Virus record (IMG/VR): IMGVR_UViG_3300008339_000010
Span: 1-64,000 of that record
DNA length: 64,000 bases
Strand: one strand, 5' to 3'
From: a virus
Under the pieces are notes generated by a model. The model did no database searches. It saw only the letters and a program-made list of their open reading frames with translations, and was not told where the DNA came from. Made by a program: the position numbers and the translations under genes. Numbering within the stretch: the stretch's first letter is position 1; each line of letters begins with the position of its first letter. Below are positions 14,328-23,877 of this stretch, piece by piece.

Positions 14328-15454
14328 TAAAACATTTTTCATTTATTCTTCCATACATCAACGACCTTTTTGATCAGGATGTAATGGTCACTGTTAGTTT
14401 TGATAGAGATTTTAATATACAGCAGTCAAATATCGTAATATTGACAACCGACCATTGGGGAGATGACGAATACCTTCTGACCCCACCCGACTGCCGTCCT
14501 CAATCAATGATTGACTGTCTGAAAATTAAAGTCCGCCAATATCCAACAAAAACTTTTTATCTCATGACTGTCTGCCCTTTTCTAGAAGAATTTTTTACAG
14601 ATGAGAAAAATTTAATTGTTATACATTGGGGAAATGATTTCATGCTACATCCAGATACTGACTATTCTGGGATTAGTCCTGTAATGGAAAAAGAATTTTC
14701 TAAAAATTGGCATTGGGTTTCATTATCTAATAATCTAAGAGTTCACAGAAGCATTTGTCATCTAATACTTTTAGGACTAGATATAAAACACGGTTATCAA
14801 AGATTTGACCCATCGTGGATTATCAGGCACGAATCTTGGAAATCATTCAAGTCATATCTAAAATATAACAAATATCCTTATCTGAATAGTATCTCTAGAA
14901 AATTCTATCCTGTCATGGAAAAAGGATTTTTAAAAGTTAAAAACTCAGAAGGATATGATGCAAAAAAGTATCTGCACAGGGATAACAAATCTGCAGAAGT
15001 GGGGATGAACCTAAAAGAAAATTTTAATCAATCTCTCAAGAACGTTTTCTACCAACATAGCGCAATCGAAGTGGTGACAGAAACTGTTTTTATAAACCAA
15101 ACTGGAATAATTACGGAAAAATATCTTAACACTGTATATGGCAGCAATTTTCCTATCATAATTGGCATGCACAGAACTGTTGCTCACCTAAGATCTTTGG
15201 GATTTGATATGTTTGACGACATTATCGATCATTCTTATGATGAGATCGTTGATCCTTATGTCAGAATGACAAAAGCTATCACGGATAATCGAAAAATGCT
15301 CGAGGACAAAGGTGTTGCTATTTCTGCTTGGTTTGATTGTCAAGATAGATTCCAACAAAACTATCGTCTAATCGAGGCAATTTATCAAAATAAGGAACAC
15401 ATGGTGAAACAACAAATACATAATACTCTAGATAGAAAAAAAACACGAAACTGA
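14318..15454 (+). CDS. TEK-motif putative glycosyltransferase, family member 1 of 6 (AT-rich)
   Basis: The C-terminal third has the signature shared by six proteins in this window: VVTETVF, then ITEKYL, a PIIIG strand, HLRSLGFDMF and an SYDEI end (about residues 247-305). The pattern resembles the C-terminal nucleotide-sugar-binding part of GT10-type transferases (E-N/T, TEK, P-x-x-x-G), so sugar transfer is a reasonable but unproven role. The N-terminal part is unlike the other members. The gene is clearly more AT-rich than its neighbours, suggesting recent acquisition, and it has no obvious ribosome binding site within the overlap. Confidence 0.65.
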   Translation: MELIKHFSFILPYINDLFDQDVMVTVSFDRDFNIQQSNIVILTTDHWGDDEYLLTPPDCRPQSMIDCLKIKVRQYPTKTFYLMTVCPFLEEFFTDEKNLIVIHWGNDFMLHPDTDYSGISPVMEKEFSKNWHWVSLSNNLRVHRSICHLILLGLDIKHGYQRFDPSWIIRHESWKSFKSYLKYNKYPYLNSISRKFYPVMEKGFLKVKNSEGYDAKKYLHRDNKSAEVGMNLKENFNQSLKNVFYQHSAIEVVTETVFINQTGIITEKYLNTVYGSNFPIIIGMHRTVAHLRSLGFDMFDDIIDHSYDEIVDPYVRMTKAITDNRKMLEDKGVAISAWFDCQDRFQQNYRLIEAIYQNKEHMVKQQIHNTLDRKKTRN

Positions 15455-15507
15455 ATATTTCTTCAAATGGCACAAATAACTAATTTTATCAGCGAAAGTT
15501 TATTATA

Positions 15508-16485
15508 ATGCGAAAAATTTTAGTCACTGGAGGTTTGGGACTCATTGGACACAATGTTGTTCGCCGCCTCATTGATGCAGGACACGAGGTATCTGTAACA
15601 GATACACAAACCAACTACGGGTTGGTTCCACAGGATGAACTAGATTATCTCATGGCCGAGCGGCGTGCTAAGATTCCAGAGATGAATCTGCGCACACATC
15701 GCATAGATATCGCAGATCAGGCTGGAATCGACTGGCTCGTCAAACACTATCAACCCGATACTGTGATACACATGGCCAGTTTTCCCCGGCAGAAAGTGGT
15801 CAATGTCAACCCCATGATAGGATCACGTGCCATGAGCGAGGGCTTGCTCAATTTGCTAGAAGCCGCAAAGAATAATCATGTGTGCAAATTCATATATATT
15901 AGTAGCAGTATGGTCTATGGAGACTTCACTGACGATGTCACAGAAGATGCTGAATGCCGTCCACAAGGGCAGTACGGCATCATGAAACTTGCAGGAGAAT
16001 GGCTTGTCCGAGATTATAGTAGGCGTGGTTTTTTTGATCATGTCATTATTCGTCCTTCCGCTGTATACGGAGAACTCGATGTTGAAGATCGTGTTATTTC
16101 AAAGTTTCTGTTGACAGCCATGCGTGGCGGCACACTCAAAGTCAATGGTGCCACCGAAACTCTCGATTTCACTTATGTGGGTGATGCCGCCGACGGTATA
16201 GTTGCGGCGGCCTTGAGCACCACAGCCAATAATCAAACCTATAACATTACCAAGAGCCATTCATGGAGCCTGCTGGACGCGGCTAACTTAGCTGTGCGGA
16301 TAGTAGGGAAAGGTTCGGTAGAAGTGCGTGACAAAGATGCCGATTTCCCCAGCAGAGGTGCGCTCAACATCGATGCCGCACGACGAGATTTCGGGTATGA
16401 TCCCAAGGTAGATATCGAAGAAGGTTTCCAGAAATACTATGAGTGGCTTAACAGTTCCCTTTACTGGTCTCCGAAAACAGTATAA
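15508..16485 (+). CDS. NAD-dependent epimerase/dehydratase (extended SDR)
   Basis: The Rossmann NAD-binding motif is G8-x-x-G11-x-x-G14 (TGGLGLIG). The catalytic triad is read as Ser133/134 with Y156 and K160 (QYGIMK). The C-terminal half matches the sugar-nucleotide-binding part of UDP-glucose 4-epimerase-like enzymes (IRPSAVYGE, DFTYVGDAADG). At 325 residues it is full length. It probably makes or interconverts a sugar nucleotide for the aminotransferase encoded downstream, whose start lies 47 bases inside this gene. Confidence 0.88.
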   Translation: MRKILVTGGLGLIGHNVVRRLIDAGHEVSVTDTQTNYGLVPQDELDYLMAERRAKIPEMNLRTHRIDIADQAGIDWLVKHYQPDTVIHMASFPRQKVVNVNPMIGSRAMSEGLLNLLEAAKNNHVCKFIYISSSMVYGDFTDDVTEDAECRPQGQYGIMKLAGEWLVRDYSRRGFFDHVIIRPSAVYGELDVEDRVISKFLLTAMRGGTLKVNGATETLDFTYVGDAADGIVAAALSTTANNQTYNITKSHSWSLLDAANLAVRIVGKGSVEVRDKDADFPSRGALNIDAARRDFGYDPKVDIEEGFQKYYEWLNSSLYWSPKTV

Positions 16486-17536
16486 CAATCTCCGCCAGGA
16501 GATACTAGACGCCACAGACGAAGTGTTGCGCAGTGGCCAACTCATGAATGGCAATTTCACTGCCGAATTTGAGTCTTGGTTGGCCAAACGCAATCATGTA
16601 AAATATGCCATATGTGTCCACTCTGGCACATCGGCCCTGGAAGCCATCGCGGAATTCTACGCCAAAAACTCTGCTGTGCCCAATCCTCCCACTGTGTTGA
16701 TTCCCAGCCTGACCTATGCGGCCACGGCCAACGCTTTTATACGTGCAGGATGGGATGTTGTGTTTATTGACACCGATCATCATGGTATCATTGACGTCAA
16801 AAAAATACCTACGGATATTAGTTATCAGGCCGTTGTGTTGGTAGGGCTGTATGGCGCCTCAGTGAGCCACATGGGTGACATATCCACCTGGCGGCAATGG
16901 ACGCTGAACGACAAGATCGTGATTGAAGATGCGGCACAACACTGGTTGGCCGCTGATTGCACTCGTATTGGTAGAGCATCTGCCTTGTCATTTGATCCCA
17001 TGAAGAACTTACCTTGCTATGGCAACGGGGGTGCAGTGATCACCAATGATTCAGATCTCCTGCACTGGGTCAGAGCCTGGAGAGACAACGGTAAATCCAC
17101 CAACAACGACACAGGAACCAACAGCCGTATGAGCGAGATTGACTGTGCCCATATGATGGTCAAAGCACGACATATCGACACGTGGCAGATCCGTAGGTCT
17201 AAGATAGCAGGATATTGGAGAGAACGTCTAAAGAATACTGATATCCGTTGCTTGATAGATCAAGACAACGAACATGACCATGCTTATCATAAGTTCGTGA
17301 TTGACATCAACAATAGAGACATCCTGCAAAAAAATCTAGCCATACGCAAGATAGAGACCAAGATACACTATGTCCAGCCCTTGCATGAAATTGGCTTGTT
17401 CCGTGCGTATCAAGGGCCCGATATCTTGAGTTGTGCTAGTGCTTTGAGTCGACGTGTATTGAGCCTGCCGTTGTATCCTGAACTCACTGATCTTGAAGTT
17501 GAGTATGTCATTGATCAGGTGACAGATTGCGCCTGA
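16439..17536 (+). CDS. DegT/DnrJ/EryC1/StrS-family aminotransferase
   Basis: A PLP enzyme of 365 residues that aminates keto-sugars. Visible motifs: VPFTGLRKQY at the N-terminus, SGTSAL (62-67) for phosphate binding, EDAAQ (163-167) with the PLP-ring Asp, and the Schiff-base Lys K189 in SFDPMKN. The usual short GD segment before the lysine is degenerate. It overlaps the upstream epimerase by 47 bases, so the two probably act in sequence: oxidation or dehydration, then amination. Its 3' end overlaps the convergent gene on the other strand by 29 bases. Confidence 0.9.
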   Translation: MSGLTVPFTGLRKQYNNLRQEILDATDEVLRSGQLMNGNFTAEFESWLAKRNHVKYAICVHSGTSALEAIAEFYAKNSAVPNPPTVLIPSLTYAATANAFIRAGWDVVFIDTDHHGIIDVKKIPTDISYQAVVLVGLYGASVSHMGDISTWRQWTLNDKIVIEDAAQHWLAADCTRIGRASALSFDPMKNLPCYGNGGAVITNDSDLLHWVRAWRDNGKSTNNDTGTNSRMSEIDCAHMMVKARHIDTWQIRRSKIAGYWRERLKNTDIRCLIDQDNEHDHAYHKFVIDINNRDILQKNLAIRKIETKIHYVQPLHEIGLFRAYQGPDILSCASALSRRVLSLPLYPELTDLEVEYVIDQVTDCA

Positions 17537-19112
17537 GCAAGGCATAACTGGCCAGCCAAGACCACTCATAACTTTTCTTCAACGCATCAAAGTCACCGTT
17601 GACTTCATCATAGTAAGCCACAGCATCCTCGGCTCCCCAGATTGACCATTGTCCATTGGGATTTCCTGCACCTGCTGTGAGCCATTTCTTCAGCCTGTAT
17701 TGACTTTCTACATCTGTCTGACCACGCAATTTAACGCACTCGCGGAAGGCAGTGCGCCATGCTGACCAAGCAGTGTAAGCATATCGGGCTGTGCCCGACA
17801 CTACGGGCACCACTTCATGTTCGTCATCCAGTGTGAAATCCAGTCCTCGACCGGCATTGGCCAAAACCAATCTTTTGTTGTAAGCGATCATGGCTTGATG
17901 TCCATAGGTCAATCCTGTGATAGGGTTGAAAGCATGGAAAATGTAATGTTTAGCGGCCTGCATGCGATCTGGTTGCCAAGACCAATCAAAATCGTTGACC
18001 ACTTCTAACTTCGCGAACACAGCGAAAAACCAATCAGTGTTGGATGCTTGAGCTGCCGCATGATAGGCTGCCGCACGGCCGTTGACACCATCGCTACGCA
18101 CTGCTCTATTGTCATGCCCTCTTTGCAGGGCATAAATCAAAGTCTGCCAATTTTGATCAGCATTGGGTTCACCGTTGGAAATAAAAACGATATCAAGGGG
18201 TCTGTCATTGTTTTTGTTTTTGTGTGTTTTATCTATGTAGGGATAATCATATAACTGTGTTTTGAGATGATTTTTGGCCTCTCTAGGGACCAGCACAGAA
18301 CTGGCTCCAGGTGTGAGTGGAATGACAGTCTTGACCTTTTCTCTCCAGAGATTCATGGCGGGCACATCTTCAACAGCATCGTGCCGCACAAACTGCACCA
18401 CCGGTGCCTGGAAATCGTATGCCCACACAGCGGGCACTTGGCTGTCATGCTCGTGTCGGCACACAGGCACAGGACGCCGAGGTACTGATTGGCCTTCTAC
18501 GAAGTGTATGGTATCAAACCATTCCAGCAAAGCCAGTTCCTTGGATTTCTCAAGGAAACTGGGAACATGCACCAGAAAAGTATCCCCAAACTTCTGATCA
18601 TCGCTGGCCCATACGTGCAACATGTCCTGCTGCCATTCTGACGGATGCCAGGTAAAATCAAACCTGCTGTAATCACACACACTGGACACTATCCACACAT
18701 ATTGATGTTGGCATTTGCCGAGTATGCGCCTGAGTGTGCCAAAATAGTCTGAAATATATCGAGTCTTTTCTCGACACGGGATCAGCAGACCATCTCCATG
18801 ATCTATACCTATCCTTGGATAGCTGCCTATGCGTTGGATTATGTCATGAGTTCGGTTGACATCTCGCATACTGGTTTTGGGTATAAGATACGTTCCACCA
18901 TTTTCCTGATGCTGGCTAGGCCATACATGAGTTTGTGCAGATTCCCATGGCACAGGTTCCCATGACCAATCAAATCGAGAATAGTCGTTCAGACCGTCTA
19001 CTATCCATAAGTATCTCGTGCGACTGAGTTCAATAGCATGATCAACAGATTCTGCTTTCCGTTCATGTGGGAACAAATAGGTAGGATTATTTAGATAAAA
19101 AACGTCAAACAT
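17508..19112 (-). CDS. Putative glycosyltransferase-like protein with threefold internal repeat
   Basis: A 534-residue protein built from three copies of a domain of about 120 residues: around 30-78 (YLWIVDGLNDYSRFDWSWEP), 138-185 (YVWIVSSVCDYSRFDFTWHP) and 360-415 (WFFAVFAKLEVVNDFDWSW). The third copy is part of a larger unit (DIVFISNGEPNADQNWQ to WRTAFRECVKL) that also makes up most of the protein at 37856-38785. The shared VDG/D-rich segment could be the metal site of a GT-A fold, but no classical DxD is certain. The start ATG overlaps the ATG of the opposite-strand neighbour (CATG), so its promoter must lie inside that gene; a TATAAT is present there about 24 bases upstream. Confidence 0.6.
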   Translation of the reverse strand: MFDVFYLNNPTYLFPHERKAESVDHAIELSRTRYLWIVDGLNDYSRFDWSWEPVPWESAQTHVWPSQHQENGGTYLIPKTSMRDVNRTHDIIQRIGSYPRIGIDHGDGLLIPCREKTRYISDYFGTLRRILGKCQHQYVWIVSSVCDYSRFDFTWHPSEWQQDMLHVWASDDQKFGDTFLVHVPSFLEKSKELALLEWFDTIHFVEGQSVPRRPVPVCRHEHDSQVPAVWAYDFQAPVVQFVRHDAVEDVPAMNLWREKVKTVIPLTPGASSVLVPREAKNHLKTQLYDYPYIDKTHKNKNNDRPLDIVFISNGEPNADQNWQTLIYALQRGHDNRAVRSDGVNGRAAAYHAAAQASNTDWFFAVFAKLEVVNDFDWSWQPDRMQAAKHYIFHAFNPITGLTYGHQAMIAYNKRLVLANAGRGLDFTLDDEHEVVPVVSGTARYAYTAWSAWRTAFRECVKLRGQTDVESQYRLKKWLTAGAGNPNGQWSIWGAEDAVAYYDEVNGDFDALKKSYEWSWLASYALLRRNLSPDQ

Positions 19113-20169
19113 GATTAGAATAGATGAAATTTATTATAACATATTCCTACAAAAAATAAAAGACAAAACGGCCAGCATACATTGGTTTGAACCATTTGGG
19201 ACTACTGCGTTTGAAAATATTTGCAGTATGCCCGACATCACCGAACCAGCGACCAGGATTTTATTTTGGGATCAAGAACCATTACATCGTGATCGTGTGG
19301 CTAATGTATTGCCCCGATTCCGTGAATGCTATGGTGATGATCGCGGACCCGACGAAGTAATTATCGTCCATTCAGAGAGAGATAGCGAAAACATTGATTG
19401 GATAGAAAATACCTACGGTGTAAAATCACAATATTATTTTTTCCATGCTTGGGCTTCGCTGGATTGGTATAGAGGCTATGATCGATCTTTACTATCAATT
19501 CCTTTCCAGAATCGCAAAATTAAACATACATTCTTGTGTCCTAACAATATCATCGGCGGTCAACGTAAGCACCGTCTAGAATTATTGTCAGAGTTGGTAG
19601 ATAGAGATCTAATAGCAGACAATTTTGTAAGTTTTCCAGAACGCTGTCCTTACGAAAATAAAACCGTGGCAGAACTTTGCCGAGAATATGACATAGCGTT
19701 AGGATCTATCGATCTTCCTCTAATCATCGATCAAGGATCTGACTATGCTGGCAACAGTCACAAGATAGACATGTGGTCGTTTGCCGATCTAAGTTTATTA
19801 CAGGTGGTCACAGAAACAGTGTATTCTGGTCGTAGATCGCATCTTACCGAAAAAACATTCAAATCTATAGTGATGCAACAACCATTTGTGTTAGTATCCT
19901 GTCGAGGTAGTTTAGATTATATCCGATCATATGGATTTAAAACTTTTGGAGAATTCTGGAACGAAGACTATGATGATTATGATGATAACACCAGAATCAT
20001 GCGTATAGGAAAACTACTCAATGACATCAACAATCTTTCCGTTAAAGAAAAAGTGACTCTACAAAAACACTTGGCTCCTATAGTAGAGCATAATTTTAAT
20101 TGGTTCTACAGCCAACAGTTCGAACATCTCCTTTGGCAAGAATTATCAGATGTGATCGACCAATGGTAA
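19111..20169 (+). CDS. TEK-motif putative glycosyltransferase, family member 2 of 6
   Basis: A 352-residue cytoplasmic protein. The family signature lies at about 232-285: VVTETVY, HLTEKTFKSI, QPFVLVS, YIRSYGFKTFGEFW, NEDYDDYD. The N-terminal half has its own alpha/beta domain with an ILFWDQEPLHRDR segment. As in member 1, a GT10-like nucleotide-sugar domain is the best guess. The start codon shares the CATG palindrome with the divergent gene, leaving no intergenic DNA. The next gene begins 7 bases before its stop. Confidence 0.65.
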   Translation: MIRIDEIYYNIFLQKIKDKTASIHWFEPFGTTAFENICSMPDITEPATRILFWDQEPLHRDRVANVLPRFRECYGDDRGPDEVIIVHSERDSENIDWIENTYGVKSQYYFFHAWASLDWYRGYDRSLLSIPFQNRKIKHTFLCPNNIIGGQRKHRLELLSELVDRDLIADNFVSFPERCPYENKTVAELCREYDIALGSIDLPLIIDQGSDYAGNSHKIDMWSFADLSLLQVVTETVYSGRRSHLTEKTFKSIVMQQPFVLVSCRGSLDYIRSYGFKTFGEFWNEDYDDYDDNTRIMRIGKLLNDINNLSVKEKVTLQKHLAPIVEHNFNWFYSQQFEHLLWQELSDVIDQW

Positions 20170-21353
20170 AGTTTTGTGTAGATAAAAGCGTCGATGGCAA
20201 ACCATATCCCAATGTTGCTACATGGAATGCCAGACCTTATACCTCAGATTGGCGCAAATTCAGCACCAACTGGCCTTACAGCGAGCCTGTGCATTTTTTT
20301 GAATATCTCGATCAAGAAAATATACCATATCAAATAGTTGATTGGACCCAATCTGACAGATCCACTCTATACCCCATAAGTTTGAGTTTTTTCGATTTTA
20401 ATATTGATTGGTTTGTGCTGTTGCCTGTTATGATCAGAGAAAAACTAAGATCAAGAAATATCACACTTTGGTTTTTTTACAGCGAAGGTGATCATCCTGG
20501 ACGCATACGGGATCATCTACATGCACAATTTCAAAAATACGACATAGATCTCGGTCTGATACAATTCACCAGCGCCAATTCCGCCGCTGATCAATTGTCT
20601 GGATTCCATTATTTTGTTGACGATGAATGTTTGTATCGTCTACGCAATACCAATTGCCCTATCAAATTCCATGATCGCCCAAGGAGTCACAAATACACAG
20701 CATTGGTAAGGACTCACAAGTGGTGGCGGGCTACTACCATGGCCAGAATCTGGGCATTGGGATTACACAATCATGGATTTTTTTCTTATAATCACTATCT
20801 TTCAGTGGAAGACAAAGAGACTGATAACCCCATCGAAATAGATAGATTTGATAATCTGCGTGCCAATACCTACGAATTTTTACAGCATTGCCCATTTCGA
20901 GCAGACGAATTATCATCACAGGAGCATAATCTGTATGCCACCACGGTGGTCGAACATTTCGAAGATAGTTATCTCAATGTCGTGCTGGAAACTCACCTGG
21001 ATGCGGATCAAAGTGGAGGAGTTTTCCTCACCGAAAAAACATTCAAACCCATCAAGAACTGCCAGCTGTTCATGATATTCGGAGCTCGAGGTAGCATAGC
21101 ACAATTAAGGAACATGGGGTATGACACGTTCGACCATGTGATTGATCACTCATACGATGTCATAGAAAACAATACCGAACGATGGGATCGGGCATGCAAA
21201 GAATTTGAAAGACTCATGCGCACCGATTTACATTCGATTTACATTGGATGTAAATCAGCATTGGAACACAACCAGCAGTTATTTTTGTCTAGTAAAGCCA
21301 ACTGTTTAAATAACCTACTTAAACGAAGCCTTGAAATATGCAACCACTTGTAA
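20163..21353 (+). CDS. TEK-motif putative glycosyltransferase, family member 3 of 6
   Basis: The ATG at 20163 overlaps the upstream stop region; the longer open frame upstream is rejected because it lies within the previous gene. The product has 396 residues. The signature is at about 277-332: VVLETHL, GVFLTEKTFKPI, LFMIFGARG, QLRNMGYDTF, DHSYD. The N-terminal half, with HFFEYLDQENIPYQIVDW, differs from its neighbour. It overlaps the amidinotransferase start by 16 bases, so members 2 and 3 and the amidinotransferase form one operon. Confidence 0.65.
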   Translation: MVKFCVDKSVDGKPYPNVATWNARPYTSDWRKFSTNWPYSEPVHFFEYLDQENIPYQIVDWTQSDRSTLYPISLSFFDFNIDWFVLLPVMIREKLRSRNITLWFFYSEGDHPGRIRDHLHAQFQKYDIDLGLIQFTSANSAADQLSGFHYFVDDECLYRLRNTNCPIKFHDRPRSHKYTALVRTHKWWRATTMARIWALGLHNHGFFSYNHYLSVEDKETDNPIEIDRFDNLRANTYEFLQHCPFRADELSSQEHNLYATTVVEHFEDSYLNVVLETHLDADQSGGVFLTEKTFKPIKNCQLFMIFGARGSIAQLRNMGYDTFDHVIDHSYDVIENNTERWDRACKEFERLMRTDLHSIYIGCKSALEHNQQLFLSSKANCLNNLLKRSLEICNHL

Positions 21354-22393
21354 ACAGTTATACCAGTTGGCAACCTCTAGAAGAAGTGATCGTAGGTCGT
21401 GCCTACGATCCGGACTACTTTGATTTTTTAGATAACGCCCAAGTCCGCAACCAACTACAACAGATATTGTTTGAAACAGCAGAAGATCTCAATAATCTCC
21501 AACGCACAATAGAATCATATGGTGCTGTGGTCAGACGACCAAATTTACCTCCCAAACAGATCTTTGAAAATAATCAAATGAACGTTGATCAGGGCATACC
21601 TATTCCCCCCTTGACTCCTAGAGATTGGCAAATCACCCTCGGACAAAAACTGCTACGTATGTTGTCAATACCCGAACTCGATGATGTTTGTGATCTTTAC
21701 AAAGATCAAGTGGTGAATCCTCACGACAATGATCAAAATTTAAATGATAATCAAAATTTCGATGAGAATTGCACGCTGAATGGTGCCAGTGCCAGCTGCA
21801 TAGTTCGGGTTGGCAGAGACATATTTTTTGACAATTCAGAATTTTTAAAACCAGAACAGAGTCGATGGATCGTTGAAAATCTACTAGGACCAGAATATCG
21901 TATACACGAAGCTGTCACTGATGGGCACGGGGATGCTGTGTTTGCCATCCTCAAACCTGGAGTTATATTAAGTAGCAAGCACGATAGCAATTTAGATTTC
22001 GGCAGAGATTTTCCCGGTTGGGAAGTGTGCAAGGTTTGGGATAGCTCAATTTGGGCAGCCATGGAGGTTGGCAAGTTCAAAGAAGATAACTTTAACGGCC
22101 GCTGGTATGTGCAAGGTCAAACACCCACCGAAGAATTCACGAAATTCGTAGATGAATATCTCAACAAATGGACGGGATTTGTGAGTGAAACAGTGTTTGA
22201 TGTTAACTGTCTGGTGCTAGACGAATCACATGTAATCTTCTCGGCATACAACAAACCAGTATTTGATTTCTGTAAACAGCATAAAATTGAACCTATCATC
22301 TCGGAATTGCGTCACAGCTATTTCTGGGATGGGGGTGTTAGCTGTTGCACACAAGACATCCGGCGACGCGGTGGCTTAGAGACTTATCTCTAG
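21338..22393 (+). CDS. Amidinotransferase-like enzyme (arginine deiminase superfamily)
   Basis: The family opening is clear (WQPLEEVIVGR, 11-21). The catalytic His/Asp segment is TDGHGDAVF (H197, D199), and a nucleophilic Cys lies near the end in GGVSCCTQDIRR (C336 or C337). The 351-residue length fits glycine- and scyllo-inosamine-type amidinotransferases, which move the amidino group of arginine onto an amine; hydrolase relatives (dimethylargininase) share the fold, so hydrolysis is possible. There is an Asn/Asp-rich insertion at about 129-143. The stop codon shares a CTAG palindrome with the convergent carbamoyltransferase gene. With the DegT aminotransferase at 16.4 kb, an amino-to-guanidino sugar route is plausible. 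Confidence 0.85.
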   Translation: MQPLVNSYTSWQPLEEVIVGRAYDPDYFDFLDNAQVRNQLQQILFETAEDLNNLQRTIESYGAVVRRPNLPPKQIFENNQMNVDQGIPIPPLTPRDWQITLGQKLLRMLSIPELDDVCDLYKDQVVNPHDNDQNLNDNQNFDENCTLNGASASCIVRVGRDIFFDNSEFLKPEQSRWIVENLLGPEYRIHEAVTDGHGDAVFAILKPGVILSSKHDSNLDFGRDFPGWEVCKVWDSSIWAAMEVGKFKEDNFNGRWYVQGQTPTEEFTKFVDEYLNKWTGFVSETVFDVNCLVLDESHVIFSAYNKPVFDFCKQHKIEPIISELRHSYFWDGGVSCCTQDIRRRGGLETYL

Positions 22394-23877
22394 TTGCAAA
22401 CTTTTACACCGTATAGTTTTTCAAACCGATCAGCATCGTCTCTATCATTGACCATAGGCTCACCGCGTATGTTTAGACTGGTGTTAAGCAACATAGGACA
22501 TCCTGTTTCTACATACCAACGTTCTAACAGTTCTCGTATACCTGACCCACAGTCCTTGCTTACTGTTTGAACACGACTGGTCTTATCTACATGTATGATA
22601 GCAGGAAAATGATCCGGATGGCGACAACGTGCTACCACTTGCATGTAAGGGCTACTGGTATATCCTTGGGGCATCTCAAAATAATCGTTGACACATTCTT
22701 CTAGTATCACAGGTGCAAACGGTCTAAACTGTTGTCTGCGTTTGATCGCATTGACTTTCTCCTTGATCTCGCTGCCTCTAGGGTCTGCAAGGAGGCTACG
22801 GTTTCCGAGTGCGCGGGGACCGAACTCAGCTCTGCCGGAGGCAACTCCCACAATCTGTTCATTAAGTAGCCGAGCCACAAGCTCATCAACAGGATAAGGG
22901 CCAGGTATATTATACCCAAGATAAGGACTGGTCCAGTTAACTCTATGCCCATGAGCCAAAGCGGCAGCACCAAGGCTGCTACCAGCATCACCAGGATTAG
23001 GCATGATCCAAATATTTTCATAGATGTCTCCAAGATTTCTATTGGCTAAACAGTTGAGAGCAACACCTCCCATGTATACAAGATTGGTTTCGCCTGTGAG
23101 TTCGCGAGCTTTTTTCATTACACTCATTATGAGATCTTCAGCCACTAACTGCGTAGCGCACGCAATATCTTCATTGGTAGCCGATTCTAAAAATGTTGAG
23201 TCAACTCCTATATGGAAGTTTTCATTGAGTTCAATGCTGTTGTAGTCTTTGATCACGCGATTGCTCAAGGCTTGGTACCACGTATCTCGACCCCAGGCGG
23301 CCATGCCCATAGTAATGTATTCTTCGTCCATGGGTTTTAGTCCCACACGATCAGTCATGGCGCTGTAGAATAATCCAATTGAGTGTGGATACATTTGGCG
23401 CCATAGTCTCTGGTATTGTGCCCGACCCTTGTTGTTGTAACATGCACGATAGATGCTAACAGTATCTAACTCACCAATGGCATCTATAACAACAACTACT
23501 GCACGGTCAAATGGTGATGTTTGAAAACCTGCGGCTGCATGGCTGAGATGATGGCTGGTGCTGACTTCGTTACGAGCCGGATTTTGATACCAAGACCCAA
23601 GATGCTTTTTCAATGCACCGCGTGTGGTCCAAGGGCCAAAGTTGCGTTGCCCAGAAAATATCTGCTGTATGTTGTGCATCCATGGATGTTCATAGAACGC
23701 CACTGTATCGTATTCCCACTCACACAGTTCTTTGAGCAGTCCAGGAGCAATAGTAGGATCGTTTTTCTTTTTACTATATCGTTCTGAGTGGCCGGCAAAA
23801 ACTATTTCACCATCTGACCTGATGACAGTGGCTGCCGCATCATGGAACCCTGCACTGATACCAAGTATGTGTTTCAT
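22390..23877 (-). CDS. NodU/CmcH/TobZ-type carbamoyltransferase
   Basis: Both domains of the family are present in 495 residues. The N-terminal Kae1-like domain has ILGISAGFHDAAA (4-16) and the HHLSH metal site (109-113), with MGGVALNC later. The C-terminal YrdC-like domain has GRAEFGPRALGNRS (about 355-368), the carbamoyl-adenylate site, and LNTSLNIRGEP. These enzymes carbamoylate hydroxyl groups of sugars, Nod factors and antibiotics with carbamoyl phosphate and ATP. Its ATG overlaps the stop of the 33-residue gene upstream (ATGA). Confidence 0.93.
   Translation of the reverse strand: MKHILGISAGFHDAAATVIRSDGEIVFAGHSERYSKKKNDPTIAPGLLKELCEWEYDTVAFYEHPWMHNIQQIFSGQRNFGPWTTRGALKKHLGSWYQNPARNEVSTSHHLSHAAAGFQTSPFDRAVVVVIDAIGELDTVSIYRACYNNKGRAQYQRLWRQMYPHSIGLFYSAMTDRVGLKPMDEEYITMGMAAWGRDTWYQALSNRVIKDYNSIELNENFHIGVDSTFLESATNEDIACATQLVAEDLIMSVMKKARELTGETNLVYMGGVALNCLANRNLGDIYENIWIMPNPGDAGSSLGAAALAHGHRVNWTSPYLGYNIPGPYPVDELVARLLNEQIVGVASGRAEFGPRALGNRSLLADPRGSEIKEKVNAIKRRQQFRPFAPVILEECVNDYFEMPQGYTSSPYMQVVARCRHPDHFPAIIHVDKTSRVQTVSKDCGSGIRELLERWYVETGCPMLLNTSLNIRGEPMVNDRDDADRFEKLYGVKVCN

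Noticed and set aside
20100-20162. Upstream start for the gene at 20163
   Set aside because: The extension lies wholly within the previous gene in another frame; ATG 20163 gives a short 7-base overlap.
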